DNA from: Limosilactobacillus fastidiosus
GTDB lineage: Bacteria > Bacillota > Bacilli > Lactobacillales > Lactobacillaceae
Direction of reading: 5' to 3'
Assembly: GCF_014145505.1 (NCBI RefSeq)
Contig: NZ_JACIUZ010000019.1
Location: 124,001 to 188,000, forward strand
Length of the DNA: 64,000 nt
Of this stretch, positions 1 to 8,150 are shown piece by piece. The notes beneath the pieces are model-generated. The model made no database searches and was not told the origin of the DNA. It saw nothing but the letters and a program-made list of their open reading frames with translations. Each line of letters begins with the position of its first letter. Positions within the stretch are counted from its first letter, which is position 1. A program made the position numbers and the translations under genes.

Positions 1-519
1 ACGCGGATTCAAGTTGAACATACTGTAACGGAAATGGTAACTGGGATCGACCTTGTAAAAGCACAGTTAAAAGTGGCGGCTGGCGAAAATTTACCATTTA
101 CCCAGTCAGATATCCAAATTAATGGTGCGGCAATTGAATGTCGAATAAATGCAGAGGATCCTAATAATAACTTCATGCCATCTATCGGGAATATTAAGTA
201 CTTGTATTTACCGGTTGGTAACTTGGGAATGAGAATCGACACAGATCTTTACCAGGGTTCAAGGGTGACACCATTTTACGATTCAATGCTTGCTAAAGTA
301 ATTGCCCTTGGTCATGACCGAGTAGAAGCAATCGAGAAAATTAAACGGTTACTTAACGAGATGGTTATTGAAGGAATAAAGACTAATCAAGAAATTCAAT
401 TGGCAATTCTTCAGGATCCTACTTTTATTAAGGGCAATTTTACAACTAGTTACTTAGAAAAAGTATTTTTAAATCGGTGGAAGGAGAACCATAGTCGCAA
501 TGAACTTATACGATCATGA
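1..519 (+). CDS. accC: Acetyl-CoA carboxylase biotin carboxylase subunit (5' truncated by window edge)
   Basis: This is the C-terminal 172 codons of biotin carboxylase, which carboxylates the biotin on AccB using ATP and bicarbonate, the first step of malonyl-CoA formation. The frame is open from base 1 and begins in the family's signature: RIQVEHTVTEMVTGIDLV matches the biotin-carboxylase motif that holds the catalytic Arg and Glu. The following segment (GAAIECRINAEDP) is the conserved start of the biotin carboxylase C-terminal domain. The ATG at 34 is internal and not a start. The 3' end overlaps accD by 20 bases, which implies translational coupling inside the fatty-acid operon. Identity is firm; the N-terminal ATP-grasp part lies outside the window. 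Confidence 0.95.
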   Translation, partial: TRIQVEHTVTEMVTGIDLVKAQLKVAAGENLPFTQSDIQINGAAIECRINAEDPNNNFMPSIGNIKYLYLPVGNLGMRIDTDLYQGSRVTPFYDSMLAKVIALGHDRVEAIEKIKRLLNEMVIEGIKTNQEIQLAILQDPTFIKGNFTTSYLEKVFLNRWKENHSRNELIRS

Positions 520-1336
520 CAACACTCTTACAGCCCATCATATTAAAGCCGATCAGGAAGCCGATGCTAAAGTACCGGATAATTTATGGACAAAATGTCC
601 AAAATGTGAAACGACGGTTCTTACTGATGATTTAGATCAGTATCAGACGTGTCCAAATTGCTTCTACGGTTTTCGAATAAGTGCTAGGCAACGTCTAAAA
701 TGGTTGGTTGATCAATTTACTGAATTTGATACTGACTTGCAGACAACTGATCCCCTTAAATTTCCAGGATATGCTCAAAAACTTGCGAAGGCCCAACAAC
801 GAACGAAATTAAACGATTCCGTGTTAACAGGAACCGCCATAATTGATCAGGAAAGGTTTGGGTTAGGGATTATGGACCCAACGTTTATTATGGGGTCGCT
901 TGGAACTATAACTGGTGAAAAGATTACGCGGTTATTTGAACGATCAACTGAACAAAAATTACCTGTAGTATTATTCACTGCTTCAGGGGGTGCCCGGATG
1001 CAAGAAGGAATTATGTCGTTAATGCAGATGGCAAAGGTTAGTGCAGCGGTTAAACGTCATTCACAGGAAGGGCTTCTGTACGTTGTCGTATTAACTGATC
1101 CGACCACTGGTGGCGTAACGGCAAGTTTTGCGATGCAGGGCGATATTACTCTTGCTGAGCCACATGCTTTAATTGGCTTTGCAGGACGACGAGTCATTGA
1201 ACAAACGATGCATCAAAAGATCCCTCATGATTTGCAGGATGCAGAAACCTTACTTAGTCACGGATTCATTGACCGAATTGTTCGTCGTCAAGATGAGAAA
1301 CAAACTCTACAATGGCTATTAAAATATGGAGGGTGA
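500..1336 (+). CDS. accD: Acetyl-CoA carboxylase carboxyltransferase subunit beta
   Basis: AccD forms the carboxyltransferase with AccA and moves the carboxyl group from carboxybiotin to acetyl-CoA, giving malonyl-CoA. A four-cysteine zinc ribbon is visible near the N-terminus (CPKC at residues 33-36 and CPNC at 51-54), followed by the crotonase-fold carboxyltransferase core with the glycine-rich FTASGGARMQEG and GGVTASFAMQGD stretches. Length (278 aa) is normal for the family. The start ATG at 500 lies within the end of accC; an AAGGAG box about 13 bases upstream is rather far, so the exact start is a little uncertain. It is co-transcribed with accC and accA. Confidence 0.95.
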   Translation: MNLYDHDNTLTAHHIKADQEADAKVPDNLWTKCPKCETTVLTDDLDQYQTCPNCFYGFRISARQRLKWLVDQFTEFDTDLQTTDPLKFPGYAQKLAKAQQRTKLNDSVLTGTAIIDQERFGLGIMDPTFIMGSLGTITGEKITRLFERSTEQKLPVVLFTASGGARMQEGIMSLMQMAKVSAAVKRHSQEGLLYVVVLTDPTTGGVTASFAMQGDITLAEPHALIGFAGRRVIEQTMHQKIPHDLQDAETLLSHGFIDRIVRRQDEKQTLQWLLKYGG

Positions 1337-1340
1337 TAAC

Positions 1341-2111
1341 TTGACTAAGTCAGCAGGTCAAATCGTTGCAGCATCACGAGCTGAGCAAAAAATAACTGGT
1401 GAGCAGATTGTTCATTCGCTGTTAAGTGATTTTATGGAGTTACATGCTGGTGGAATTGGTAGCGATGATCCAGCTGTTATTGGTGGAATTGGACTTTTTC
1501 ATGAACAACCAGTAACAGTAATCGCAATTGATAAGGGTGACACGATAGACAATAAGGTGAACAAGCACTTTGGTTGCCCTACACCAGATGGTTACCGAAA
1601 ATCACTGCATTTGATGAAACAAGCCGCAAAGTTTCACCGGCCAGTTCTTTGTTTTGTTAATACTCCCGGAGCATACCCAGGACAAGAGGCGGAAGAAAAT
1701 GGTCAGGGAAAAGCAATTGCCCAAAATATTATAGAAATGAGTCAGTTACCAACACCAATCATTACCGTAATTTTTGGTGAAGGAGGCAGTGGAGGTGCCC
1801 TAGCTCTCGCTAGTGGTGATCAAGTTTGGATGTTAGAAAATAGTACCTATTCTATTTTGTCACCGGAAGGGTTTGCTTCAATATTGTGGAAAGACAGTAG
1901 TCGGGCGGATGAAGCGGCTCAGATTATGCAATTGACCCCTCGTGATTTGCAACAAAAACATATTATCGATGGGATTCTCGAAGAACCAAACGATCATCGG
2001 CAGGTTGTCCAGAATATTGATCGAGTTCTCCAGCAGCAGCTTAGTCAACTGCAAAAAATGCCAGTAGAAGATTTGGTGAAAAAGCGGTATGAACGGTATC
2101 GTAAATTTTAG
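1341..2111 (+). CDS. accA: Acetyl-CoA carboxylase carboxyltransferase subunit alpha
   Basis: AccA is the partner of AccD in the carboxyltransferase. The glycine-rich core is clear (FVNTPGAYPGQEAEENGQ and FGEGGSGGALALA), and the product is about 256 aa, somewhat short because the long N-terminal helix of Gram-negative AccA is absent, as is common in lactobacilli. An in-frame ATG exists at 1326, but it sits in the ribosome site itself; a GGAGGG box at 1328-1333 is 7 bases before a TTG at 1341, giving MTKSAGQIVAASRAE, so I prefer the TTG start. The gene overlaps neither neighbour functionally and ends directly before fabI. Confidence 0.93.
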   Translation: MTKSAGQIVAASRAEQKITGEQIVHSLLSDFMELHAGGIGSDDPAVIGGIGLFHEQPVTVIAIDKGDTIDNKVNKHFGCPTPDGYRKSLHLMKQAAKFHRPVLCFVNTPGAYPGQEAEENGQGKAIAQNIIEMSQLPTPIITVIFGEGGSGGALALASGDQVWMLENSTYSILSPEGFASILWKDSSRADEAAQIMQLTPRDLQQKHIIDGILEEPNDHRQVVQNIDRVLQQQLSQLQKMPVEDLVKKRYERYRKF

Positions 2112-2121
2112 TGGAGGTTTG

Positions 2122-2892
2122 ATGAGAGTGTCAGGAATTTTAGCAGATAAGAAGATTATTGTAATGGGAGTAGCTAATAGGCGTTCAATTGCTTGGGGAT
2201 GTGCACAAGAAATGGAGCGTCAAGGAGCAACCATTATCTATACATATCAAAACGATCGGATGAAGCGTAGTCTTCAACGGTTAGTAAGCGATGATGCTCA
2301 ACTATTTGAATGTGACGTTGCAAATGATGAGAGTATCGAAAGAGCTTTTACTGATATCAAAGAAGTTGTTGGCTCTGTAGACGGAATCGTTCACGCAATT
2401 GCCTATGCAAAAAAAGAAGAATTAGGTGGTTCAATCCTAGGTGTTAGCAGGGATGGTTATGCTCTTGCCCAAAACATTTCAGCATATTCATTAATTGCAG
2501 TTGCAAAGTATGCTCAAACCCTAAAACTCCTTAACGATCCAAGTAGCATTGTCACCCTGACTTACTTTGGTTCTGAACGGGCAATTCCAAACTATAACGT
2601 GATGGGAATTGCTAAGGCAGCCTTAGAGGCAAGCGTTCGTTACTTGGCACGTGATATGGGCGATGCTAATGTTAGGGTCAATGCCATTTCTGCTGGGGCT
2701 GTGAAGACGCTAGCGGTTACGGGAATTAACGGTCACGCGGATCTATTAAAAATGTCACAAGAACGGACTGTTGATGGTCAAAGTGTAAGTTTGAAAGAAA
2801 TTGGAGGAACTTGCGCATTCTTGATGAGTGACCTATCAACTGGTGTCGTTGGTGATGTGATTTATGTTGATAAGGGTGTGCATTTAATTTAA
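2122..2892 (+). CDS. fabI: Enoyl-[acyl-carrier-protein] reductase (NADH), FabI type
   Basis: FabI reduces the trans-2 double bond of enoyl-ACP in each elongation cycle of fatty-acid synthesis. It is a short-chain dehydrogenase fold with the FabI-type catalytic set Tyr148, Tyr158 and Lys165 in TYFGSERAIPNYNVMGIAK, and the start VMGVANRRSIAWG of the divergent nucleotide-binding loop. Length (about 256 aa) is typical. A GGAGG at 2113-2117 serves either the ATG at 2122 (4-base spacer) or a GTG at 2128 (10-base spacer); the latter would give MSGILADKK, which resembles other FabI N-termini. Being last of the fab genes, its TAA overlaps the ATG of the biotin ligase gene. As FabI it is the family targeted by triclosan. 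Confidence 0.94.
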   Translation: MRVSGILADKKIIVMGVANRRSIAWGCAQEMERQGATIIYTYQNDRMKRSLQRLVSDDAQLFECDVANDESIERAFTDIKEVVGSVDGIVHAIAYAKKEELGGSILGVSRDGYALAQNISAYSLIAVAKYAQTLKLLNDPSSIVTLTYFGSERAIPNYNVMGIAKAALEASVRYLARDMGDANVRVNAISAGAVKTLAVTGINGHADLLKMSQERTVDGQSVSLKEIGGTCAFLMSDLSTGVVGDVIYVDKGVHLI

Positions 2893-3689
2893 TGAAACAA
2901 ATAATGAAAAATGACTTATCTGAAGAGAAGATAAGTCATTTTTATTCTAATTTTTCTGGAAAAATAATTGTAAAGTCGCAAGTCACATCAACTCAAGAGT
3001 ATGCTAAGCATGTTTTAGAAAAAGATTCGTTAGAAAGAGAATTGCTAGTGGTCGCTAACCAACAAAGCGCGGGCTACGGGAAACTTGGTCGAAAATTTTA
3101 TTCACCAGCCAATGCAGGAATTTATATGACAATTGTTTTGCCTCATAAGACACCACGAGAAATTCAACAGAGTGGTTTGTTTACTACTGGTGTCGGTGTG
3201 GCCGTCTTGAACGCACTTCATGAATTTTATCCAGCCTTTCCGTTTCAATTAAAGTGGGTAAATGATATCTACCTTTTTGGAAGGAAAATTGGTGGAATCC
3301 TTTGTGAATCAGTATATCAAATTGAGAAACATTCTTATTGTTACGTTACAGGGATCGGCCTTAATATTAACGTGAGACAATTCCCTCCTTCGTTAAAAAA
3401 TATTGCAGAGACAATTACAGATCGAGGCGTGGACAGGAATAGGTTGATTGCAGAGATGGTAAAGCAGCTAATTGAGATAAATGCAAATTACCAATCCGGC
3501 GAGTTCTTAGATCAGTATCGGCAGTATAATTACCTTGACCAACAAATAGTTAAAGTAGTACAAGAAAAAAATGAAATCATTGGTCGGGTATGTGGGATTG
3601 ATAGGGAGGCAAGACTGGTAATTGAAGATAAACATGGTAAGAAACTGTCACTCACTAGTGGTGAGGTTACAAAAGTTTACTGTAACTAG
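2892..3689 (+). CDS. birA: Biotin--[acetyl-CoA-carboxylase] ligase, catalytic domain only
   Basis: This enzyme activates biotin with ATP and transfers it to a lysine of AccB, so it fits directly behind the acc genes. The biotin protein ligase core is recognisable: VTSTQEYAK near residue 35, GYGKLGRKFYSPANAGIYMT for the biotin/AMP loop, and LKWVNDIYLFGRKIGGILCE with the catalytic KWVNDI lysine; a small C-terminal SH3-like domain follows. At 265 aa it lacks the N-terminal winged helix of BirA, so it is probably a monofunctional ligase and not a biotin repressor. The ATG overlaps the fabI stop (TAATG). The first twenty codons hold a perfect stem-loop (see separate entry), which may limit expression or mean that part of the transcript ends here. 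Confidence 0.88.
   Translation: MKQIMKNDLSEEKISHFYSNFSGKIIVKSQVTSTQEYAKHVLEKDSLERELLVVANQQSAGYGKLGRKFYSPANAGIYMTIVLPHKTPREIQQSGLFTTGVGVAVLNALHEFYPAFPFQLKWVNDIYLFGRKIGGILCESVYQIEKHSYCYVTGIGLNINVRQFPPSLKNIAETITDRGVDRNRLIAEMVKQLIEINANYQSGEFLDQYRQYNYLDQQIVKVVQEKNEIIGRVCGIDREARLVIEDKHGKKLSLTSGEVTKVYCN
2907..2943 (+). terminator. Perfect 15-bp stem-loop inside the start of birA
   Basis: The arms at 2907-2921 (AAAAATGACTTATCT) and 2929-2943 are exact reverse complements around a 7-base loop, and the 3' arm ends in five T. It looks like the intrinsic terminator of the fab operon, but lies in the first codons of the biotin ligase gene. It could act as an attenuator, or simply be a terminator over which the ORF is extended. 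Confidence 0.6.
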
Positions 3690-3762
3690 GTCTTGGTTGG
3701 CGTAAATAAGGGTTCCGTTGTAAAATAGCCTGGTTAAGTAATTAGGATGGAGATGAAATCTA

Positions 3763-4545
3763 ATGGGACGTTATACAGGAGAAACTGTTGAACAAGCAGT
3801 TGCCTCTGCTAGTAAGAGAATTGGGGTAGCAAAAGAACAATTAGAAATTACAATTGTTCAGCAGGCACGTCACGGGTTCTTGGGAATCGGCCGCCGAAAC
3901 GCAATTATTGAAGTATCAGTAAACAAAACCCAAAAAAAGGCTGAAAAGCATGAGCAAATTCAGAAATCCCACAACACAAAACGGCAAAGTAAGCGTCAAC
4001 GGGATCTCAAACCTCGTTATGAGCCGGTGAAAGAAAATGAGGTTGATCCAGCTGAAATGAAGCGACGTCACGAACAAAATGTCAAACGGGTAAAGAAAGT
4101 AAGCCAAGATCTCGCTAAATACCTGAAAGACGTGTTTAAAAACTTGGGGATTGAAGTTAATCCCATTATTAAAGATGTTCGTTCTCATGAGGTAAAGATT
4201 GACTTACAAAGTGAGCAATCCGGTCGGATAATCGGTCACCATGGGCGGCGAATTAATGCAATAGAGCAAATTAGTAATGCCTTTATGAATTACCTCGGTG
4301 CAGAAAAGACGACGGTAATTTTAGATACGGCAGACTACCGTCAACGTCGCGAAGAATCCTTACAGCAATTAGCAGAACGTTCTGTAATGGAGGTTGTTTC
4401 TACTGGACAGGCTGTGTTCCTTGACCCAATGCCAGCTCGTGAACGGAAACAACTCCACCAGGAACTCCAGGATAACCCTCACGTGAAAACCTATTCTCAT
4501 GGTCGCGAACCATATCGCAGTGTTGTAATTGCACCTAAAAACTAA
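3763..4545 (+). CDS. jag: Jag/KhpB RNA-binding protein (Jag-N, KH and R3H domains)
   Basis: Jag (KhpB, SpoIIIJ-associated protein) binds RNA and, in related Firmicutes, works with KhpA in cell-elongation and division control. The order of domains is typical: Jag-N at about residues 1-50 (TGETVEQAV..., HGFLGIG), a highly charged Lys/Arg/Glu linker, a type II KH domain around GRIIGHHGRRINAIEQ, and a C-terminal R3H domain with the R-x3-H signature in RERKQLH. Length 260 aa. In most lactobacilli jag follows rnpA and yidC; here the preceding gene is the biotin ligase, so the usual neighbours are missing. A weak GGAG box lies upstream. It is followed by its own untranslated gap and the mnmE promoter. 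Confidence 0.93.
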   Translation: MGRYTGETVEQAVASASKRIGVAKEQLEITIVQQARHGFLGIGRRNAIIEVSVNKTQKKAEKHEQIQKSHNTKRQSKRQRDLKPRYEPVKENEVDPAEMKRRHEQNVKRVKKVSQDLAKYLKDVFKNLGIEVNPIIKDVRSHEVKIDLQSEQSGRIIGHHGRRINAIEQISNAFMNYLGAEKTTVILDTADYRQRREESLQQLAERSVMEVVSTGQAVFLDPMPARERKQLHQELQDNPHVKTYSHGREPYRSVVIAPKN

Positions 4546-4572
4546 GTCTCATGAAACAACTGGGCTTAATAG

Positions 4573-4601
4573 TTGACATTTTAAGATGATGAAACTAAAA
4601 T
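4573..4601 (+). promoter_or_regulatory. Promoter upstream of mnmE
   Basis: A consensus -35 TTGACA (4573-4578), a 17-base spacer and a -10 TAAAAT (4596-4601) form a near-ideal housekeeping promoter between jag and mnmE. Expected transcription starts near 4608, ahead of a strong hairpin with T-run. Confidence 0.75.
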
Positions 4602-4643
4602 AATTGCGGTTATAAAATTTAAAATACTTGTTAAAGTAGTGAA

Positions 4644-4702
4644 AGTGCTTTGACCATGTGATTGCCAAACCATTGGCGAATGACGTGGAGGGCGCTTTTT
4701 TT
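4644..4702 (+). terminator. Long imperfect hairpin with T-run in the mnmE leader
   Basis: The segment folds into a long stem with G-U pairs: AGTGCTTTGACCATG pairs with CGTGGAGGGCGCT, capped by a perfect ATTGCCAA/TTGGCGAAT stem, then seven T. It lies downstream of the 4573 promoter and 21 bases before the mnmE start, so it may be a leader attenuator as well as the end of a roughly 95-nt transcript. Confidence 0.7.
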
Positions 4703-4722
4703 ATTAGAAAGGAGTCTGGACG

Positions 4723-6111
4723 GTGGCCAATACTGATAATGATACAATTGCAGCGATTTCGACCCCAGTTGGGGAAGGGGGAATTTCGATTATCCGGATT
4801 AGCGGGGATAACGCAATTCCGGTGGCACAAAAAATTTATCGGGGAAAAGACCTCGCCAAAGTTCCCACAAACACGATCAACTATGGTCATATAATTGACC
4901 CTGATAATAATGAAGAAGTTGATGAAGTGATGACTTCGGTAATGCGTGCCCCCCATACATATACGTGTGAAGATGTTGTGGAAATTAATTGTCATGGTGG
5001 ATTACTCGCGACTAACCGGATCCTTCAACTAGTACTAAGCTATGGTGCTCGAATGGCAGAACCAGGTGAATTTACCAAACGGGCCTTCTTAAATGGGCGC
5101 CTTGACCTATCTCAATCAGAAGCTGTAATGGACTTAATCTGGGCAAAGACAGATAAGTCAATGAAAGTTGCCTTAAATCAGCTTGATGGGAACTTATCCC
5201 ACTTAATCCGTAAGCTCCGGAAGGATATTTTGGATGTTTTGGCCCAAGTAGAGGTTAATATTGATTATCCAGAATATGATGCGGTTGAAGAAATGACGAC
5301 CAAGATGCTTAAGGAAAAAGCTACTGAAATTCGTCAACGGATTGAAGCGTTATTGAAGACAGCAAAGCAGGGAAAGGTCCTTCGGGAAGGATTAGCAACT
5401 GCCATTATCGGGCGACCTAACGTTGGTAAGTCCAGCTTGCTTAACTCTTTATTGCATGAAGATAAAGCGATTGTTACTAACGTAGCTGGTACAACTCGGG
5501 ACGTGATTGAAGAGTATGTTAACGTTAATGGGGTACCATTGAAGTTAATTGATACTGCCGGAATTCACGATACAAAAGATCGGGTTGAAAAAATTGGGGT
5601 TGAGCGGAGTCGGAAGGCCCTAGATGCTGCCGACCTTATCTTATTGTTAATTGATAATTCAGAAGAATTAACTGCCGAAGATCGGGAACTCCTTGAAGTA
5701 ACTAAGGACAAGCAACGAATTGTAATTTTAAACAAGACCGATTTACCAAATAAGGTTGACCGAGATGAATTAAAGAAACTAGTGGGCGACGATAAGCTGA
5801 TCGAAACTTCAATCGTGAAGAACGAGGGGATGAACCAGCTTGGTGAAACTATTAGTAAGATGTTCTTTGAAGAGGGAATTGAAAATAATCAGAGTAGTGT
5901 AATGGTAACGAATGCGCGACATATTGGGCTGTTACACCAAGCAGACGATTCTTTAGGTGATGTCCTTAAAGGGATTGCTGCAGGGATGCCAGTTGACCTC
6001 GTACAAATTGATATGACCCGTAGCTGGGAACTTCTGGGTGAAATTACGGGTGACAGTTACCAAGACGAATTGTTAGATCAACTTTTTAGTCAATTCTGTC
6101 TAGGAAAATAG
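4723..6111 (+). CDS. mnmE: tRNA modification GTPase MnmE (TrmE)
   Basis: MnmE acts with MnmG to install the carboxymethylaminomethyl (cmnm5) group on the wobble uridine of several tRNAs, in a GTP-, folate- and FAD-dependent reaction. It shows the N-terminal formyl-THF-binding domain ([18 protein letters not shown]), a helical domain and the inserted G domain with P-loop [12 protein letters not shown] (around residues 229-240), DTAGIHDT and NKTD, and it ends in the obligatory C-terminal CLGK with the essential cysteine. Length 462 aa is normal. The start is GTG at 4723, 8 bases after AAAGGAG. It is 10 bases from mnmG, with which it forms the modification pair. Confidence 0.97.
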   Translation: MANTDNDTIAAISTPVGEGGISIIRISGDNAIPVAQKIYRGKDLAKVPTNTINYGHIIDPDNNEEVDEVMTSVMRAPHTYTCEDVVEINCHGGLLATNRILQLVLSYGARMAEPGEFTKRAFLNGRLDLSQSEAVMDLIWAKTDKSMKVALNQLDGNLSHLIRKLRKDILDVLAQVEVNIDYPEYDAVEEMTTKMLKEKATEIRQRIEALLKTAKQGKVLREGLATAIIGRPNVGKSSLLNSLLHEDKAIVTNVAGTTRDVIEEYVNVNGVPLKLIDTAGIHDTKDRVEKIGVERSRKALDAADLILLLIDNSEELTAEDRELLEVTKDKQRIVILNKTDLPNKVDRDELKKLVGDDKLIETSIVKNEGMNQLGETISKMFFEEGIENNQSSVMVTNARHIGLLHQADDSLGDVLKGIAAGMPVDLVQIDMTRSWELLGEITGDSYQDELLDQLFSQFCLGK

Positions 6112-6121
6112 GAGGAAGAAA

Positions 6122-8020
6122 ATGCAAATAAGTGAAGCAGTACAATACGATAGCGATAATTATGATGTAATTGTCGTTGGGGCTGGCCATGCAGGAAGCG
6201 AGGCGGCTCTTGCTGCTGCCCGTATGGGAAACAAGACTCTGTTAGTAACCATTAACCTCGACATGGTTGCTTTCATGCCATGTAATCCGTCTGTTGGTGG
6301 TCCTGCTAAGGGGATTGTAGTTCGAGAAATTGACGCCCTCGGTGGGGAGATGGGCCACAATATTGACAAGACTTATGTTCAAATGCGAATGCTCAATACC
6401 GGTAAGGGACCTGCTGTCCGGGCATTGCGTGCTCAAGCTGATAAGCATGCATACCACCGCTCGATGAAGGAAACAATTGAAAAGCAACCGAACTTGGACC
6501 TTCGTCAGGCAACCGTCGACCAATTAATTGTTGAAGATGGCGTTTGTAAAGGGGTTATTACAAATACTGGTGCCCGTTACCGGGCTAAAACAGTTGTTTT
6601 AACTGTTGGAACTGCCGCTCGGGGAAAGATTATAATTGGTGAATTACAGTATGAGTCAGGTCCAAACAACTCCAAATCTGCTGTAAAACTTTCGGAGAAC
6701 CTTGAAGAACTTGGCTTTGATCTTGAACGATTCAAGACCGGGACCCCACCGCGAATTAATGGGAATACAATTCACTATAACGAAACTGAAGAGCAACCTG
6801 GTGACAAGGAAGTTCACCACTTTAGTTTCGATACTCCTGATGATCATTACTTACCATTAAGTGAACAAATTTCATGCTGGTTAACTTATACTAATCCGGG
6901 AACTCATGAATTAATCCGTGAGAACCTTGATCGGGCCCCAATGTTCTCTGGGGTAATTAAGGGAGTTGGGCCACGTTACTGCCCATCAATCGAAGATAAG
7001 ATTGTCCGGTTTGCGGATAAAAGTCGTCACCAAATCTTCTTGGAACCTGAAGGGCGAGACACTGACGAATGGTATGTCGATGGATTATCTACTTCAATGC
7101 CAGAAGAAATCCAACAAAAGATTTTGCATTCTGTTAAGGGACTAGAAGATGCTCAATTGATGCGTCCAGGATATGCGATTGAATATGATGTGGTTGCACC
7201 CTACCAACTTCACCCGACCCTTGAAACTAAATTAGTTAAAAACCTTTATACTGCTGGTCAAACTAACGGAACTTCAGGTTATGAAGAAGCTGCCGGTCAA
7301 GGATTGATCGCAGGGATTAACGCAGGATTGCGTGCTCTTGGAAAGAAGCCGTTTGTTCTTAAGCGGTCAGACGCTTACATTGGGGTAATGATTGATGACT
7401 TAGTAACGAAGGGAACTAAGGAACCATATCGTCTATTAACTAGTCGGGCCGAATATCGATTAATCCTTCGCCACGATAATGCTGACTTCCGTTTAATGGA
7501 GAAGGGCCATGAGATTGGCCTTGTCAGCGATGAACGTTATGCCAAGATGGAAAAGAAGGAAAAGCAAGTTCAAAACGAAATTGCCCGATTAAAGAGTGAA
7601 AAGCTTAAGCCAAACAACGAGAAAGTTAACCAATTCATCGAGGCCCATGGGGATAATCGCTTGAAGGATGCGATTACTGCAGCTGACTTTATTAAGCGTC
7701 CGTACATTAATTATGCGACGCTAATGAAATTCATTCCAGCACCAGCTGAAGAGTTAGATCGTCACGTAGTTGAACAAGTAGAAATTCAATTAAAGTACGC
7801 TGGTTACATTAAGAAGGAAGAAGAAAAGGTTGCTCGATTGAAGCGGATGGAAGCGAAGCGTATTCCTGCTAACATTGATTACGAAAAAGTTGATGGTTTG
7901 GCAACAGAGGGTCGGCAAAAACTTGAAAAAATCCGTCCTGAAACTCTTGCACAAGCTTCTCGGATTAGTGGGGTAAATCCTGCTGACTTAGCAATTTTGA
8001 GTGTCTATATTCGAAAGTAA
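6122..8020 (+). CDS. mnmG: tRNA uridine-5-carboxymethylaminomethyl modification enzyme MnmG (GidA)
   Basis: MnmG is the FAD enzyme that, with MnmE, adds the cmnm5 group to U34 of tRNAs reading NNA/NNG codons. The FAD-binding [17 protein letters not shown] is at residues 20-36, the GidA signature [11 protein letters not shown] appears as [11 protein letters not shown], and the C-terminal helical domain is complete (about 632 aa). AGGAGGAAGAAA precedes the ATG. It is co-transcribed with mnmE and followed by a terminator, so the operon ends here. Confidence 0.97.
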   Translation: MQISEAVQYDSDNYDVIVVGAGHAGSEAALAAARMGNKTLLVTINLDMVAFMPCNPSVGGPAKGIVVREIDALGGEMGHNIDKTYVQMRMLNTGKGPAVRALRAQADKHAYHRSMKETIEKQPNLDLRQATVDQLIVEDGVCKGVITNTGARYRAKTVVLTVGTAARGKIIIGELQYESGPNNSKSAVKLSENLEELGFDLERFKTGTPPRINGNTIHYNETEEQPGDKEVHHFSFDTPDDHYLPLSEQISCWLTYTNPGTHELIRENLDRAPMFSGVIKGVGPRYCPSIEDKIVRFADKSRHQIFLEPEGRDTDEWYVDGLSTSMPEEIQQKILHSVKGLEDAQLMRPGYAIEYDVVAPYQLHPTLETKLVKNLYTAGQTNGTSGYEEAAGQGLIAGINAGLRALGKKPFVLKRSDAYIGVMIDDLVTKGTKEPYRLLTSRAEYRLILRHDNADFRLMEKGHEIGLVSDERYAKMEKKEKQVQNEIARLKSEKLKPNNEKVNQFIEAHGDNRLKDAITAADFIKRPYINYATLMKFIPAPAEELDRHVVEQVEIQLKYAGYIKKEEEKVARLKRMEAKRIPANIDYEKVDGLATEGRQKLEKIRPETLAQASRISGVNPADLAILSVYIRK

Positions 8021-8033
8021 ATTTCGGTAATTT

Positions 8034-8080
8034 AAAATGAGGTGTAGTTTGAGGTTAAGTTTGATTTACGCCTCATTTTA
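8034..8080 (+). terminator. Intrinsic terminator after mnmG
   Basis: Arms AAAATGAGGTGTA and TTACGCCTCATTTT flank a roughly 20-base loop and are followed by T-rich sequence, directly after the mnmG stop. Confidence 0.75.
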
Positions 8081-8085
8081 TTCTA

Positions 8086-8114
8086 TTTACAAATATTTTG
8101 AGAATCGCTATACT
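8086..8114 (+). promoter_or_regulatory. Promoter of the cross-bridge operon
   Basis: TTTACA (8086-8091), a 17-base spacer and TATACT (8109-8114) stand 37 bases before the ATP-grasp gene and after the mnmG terminator. Confidence 0.65.
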
Positions 8115-8150
8115 GAAGATTGATTTAAAAAGCAAACGAGGCAAGTAGAG

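Noticed and set aside
1326-1340. ATG at 1326 as accA start
   Set aside because: The ATG lies in the GGAGGG ribosome site; TTG at 1341 has correct spacing.
4549-4995. 148-codon minus-strand frame in the jag-mnmE gap
   Set aside because: It crosses the mnmE promoter, leader hairpin and start; composition is that of a shadow frame.
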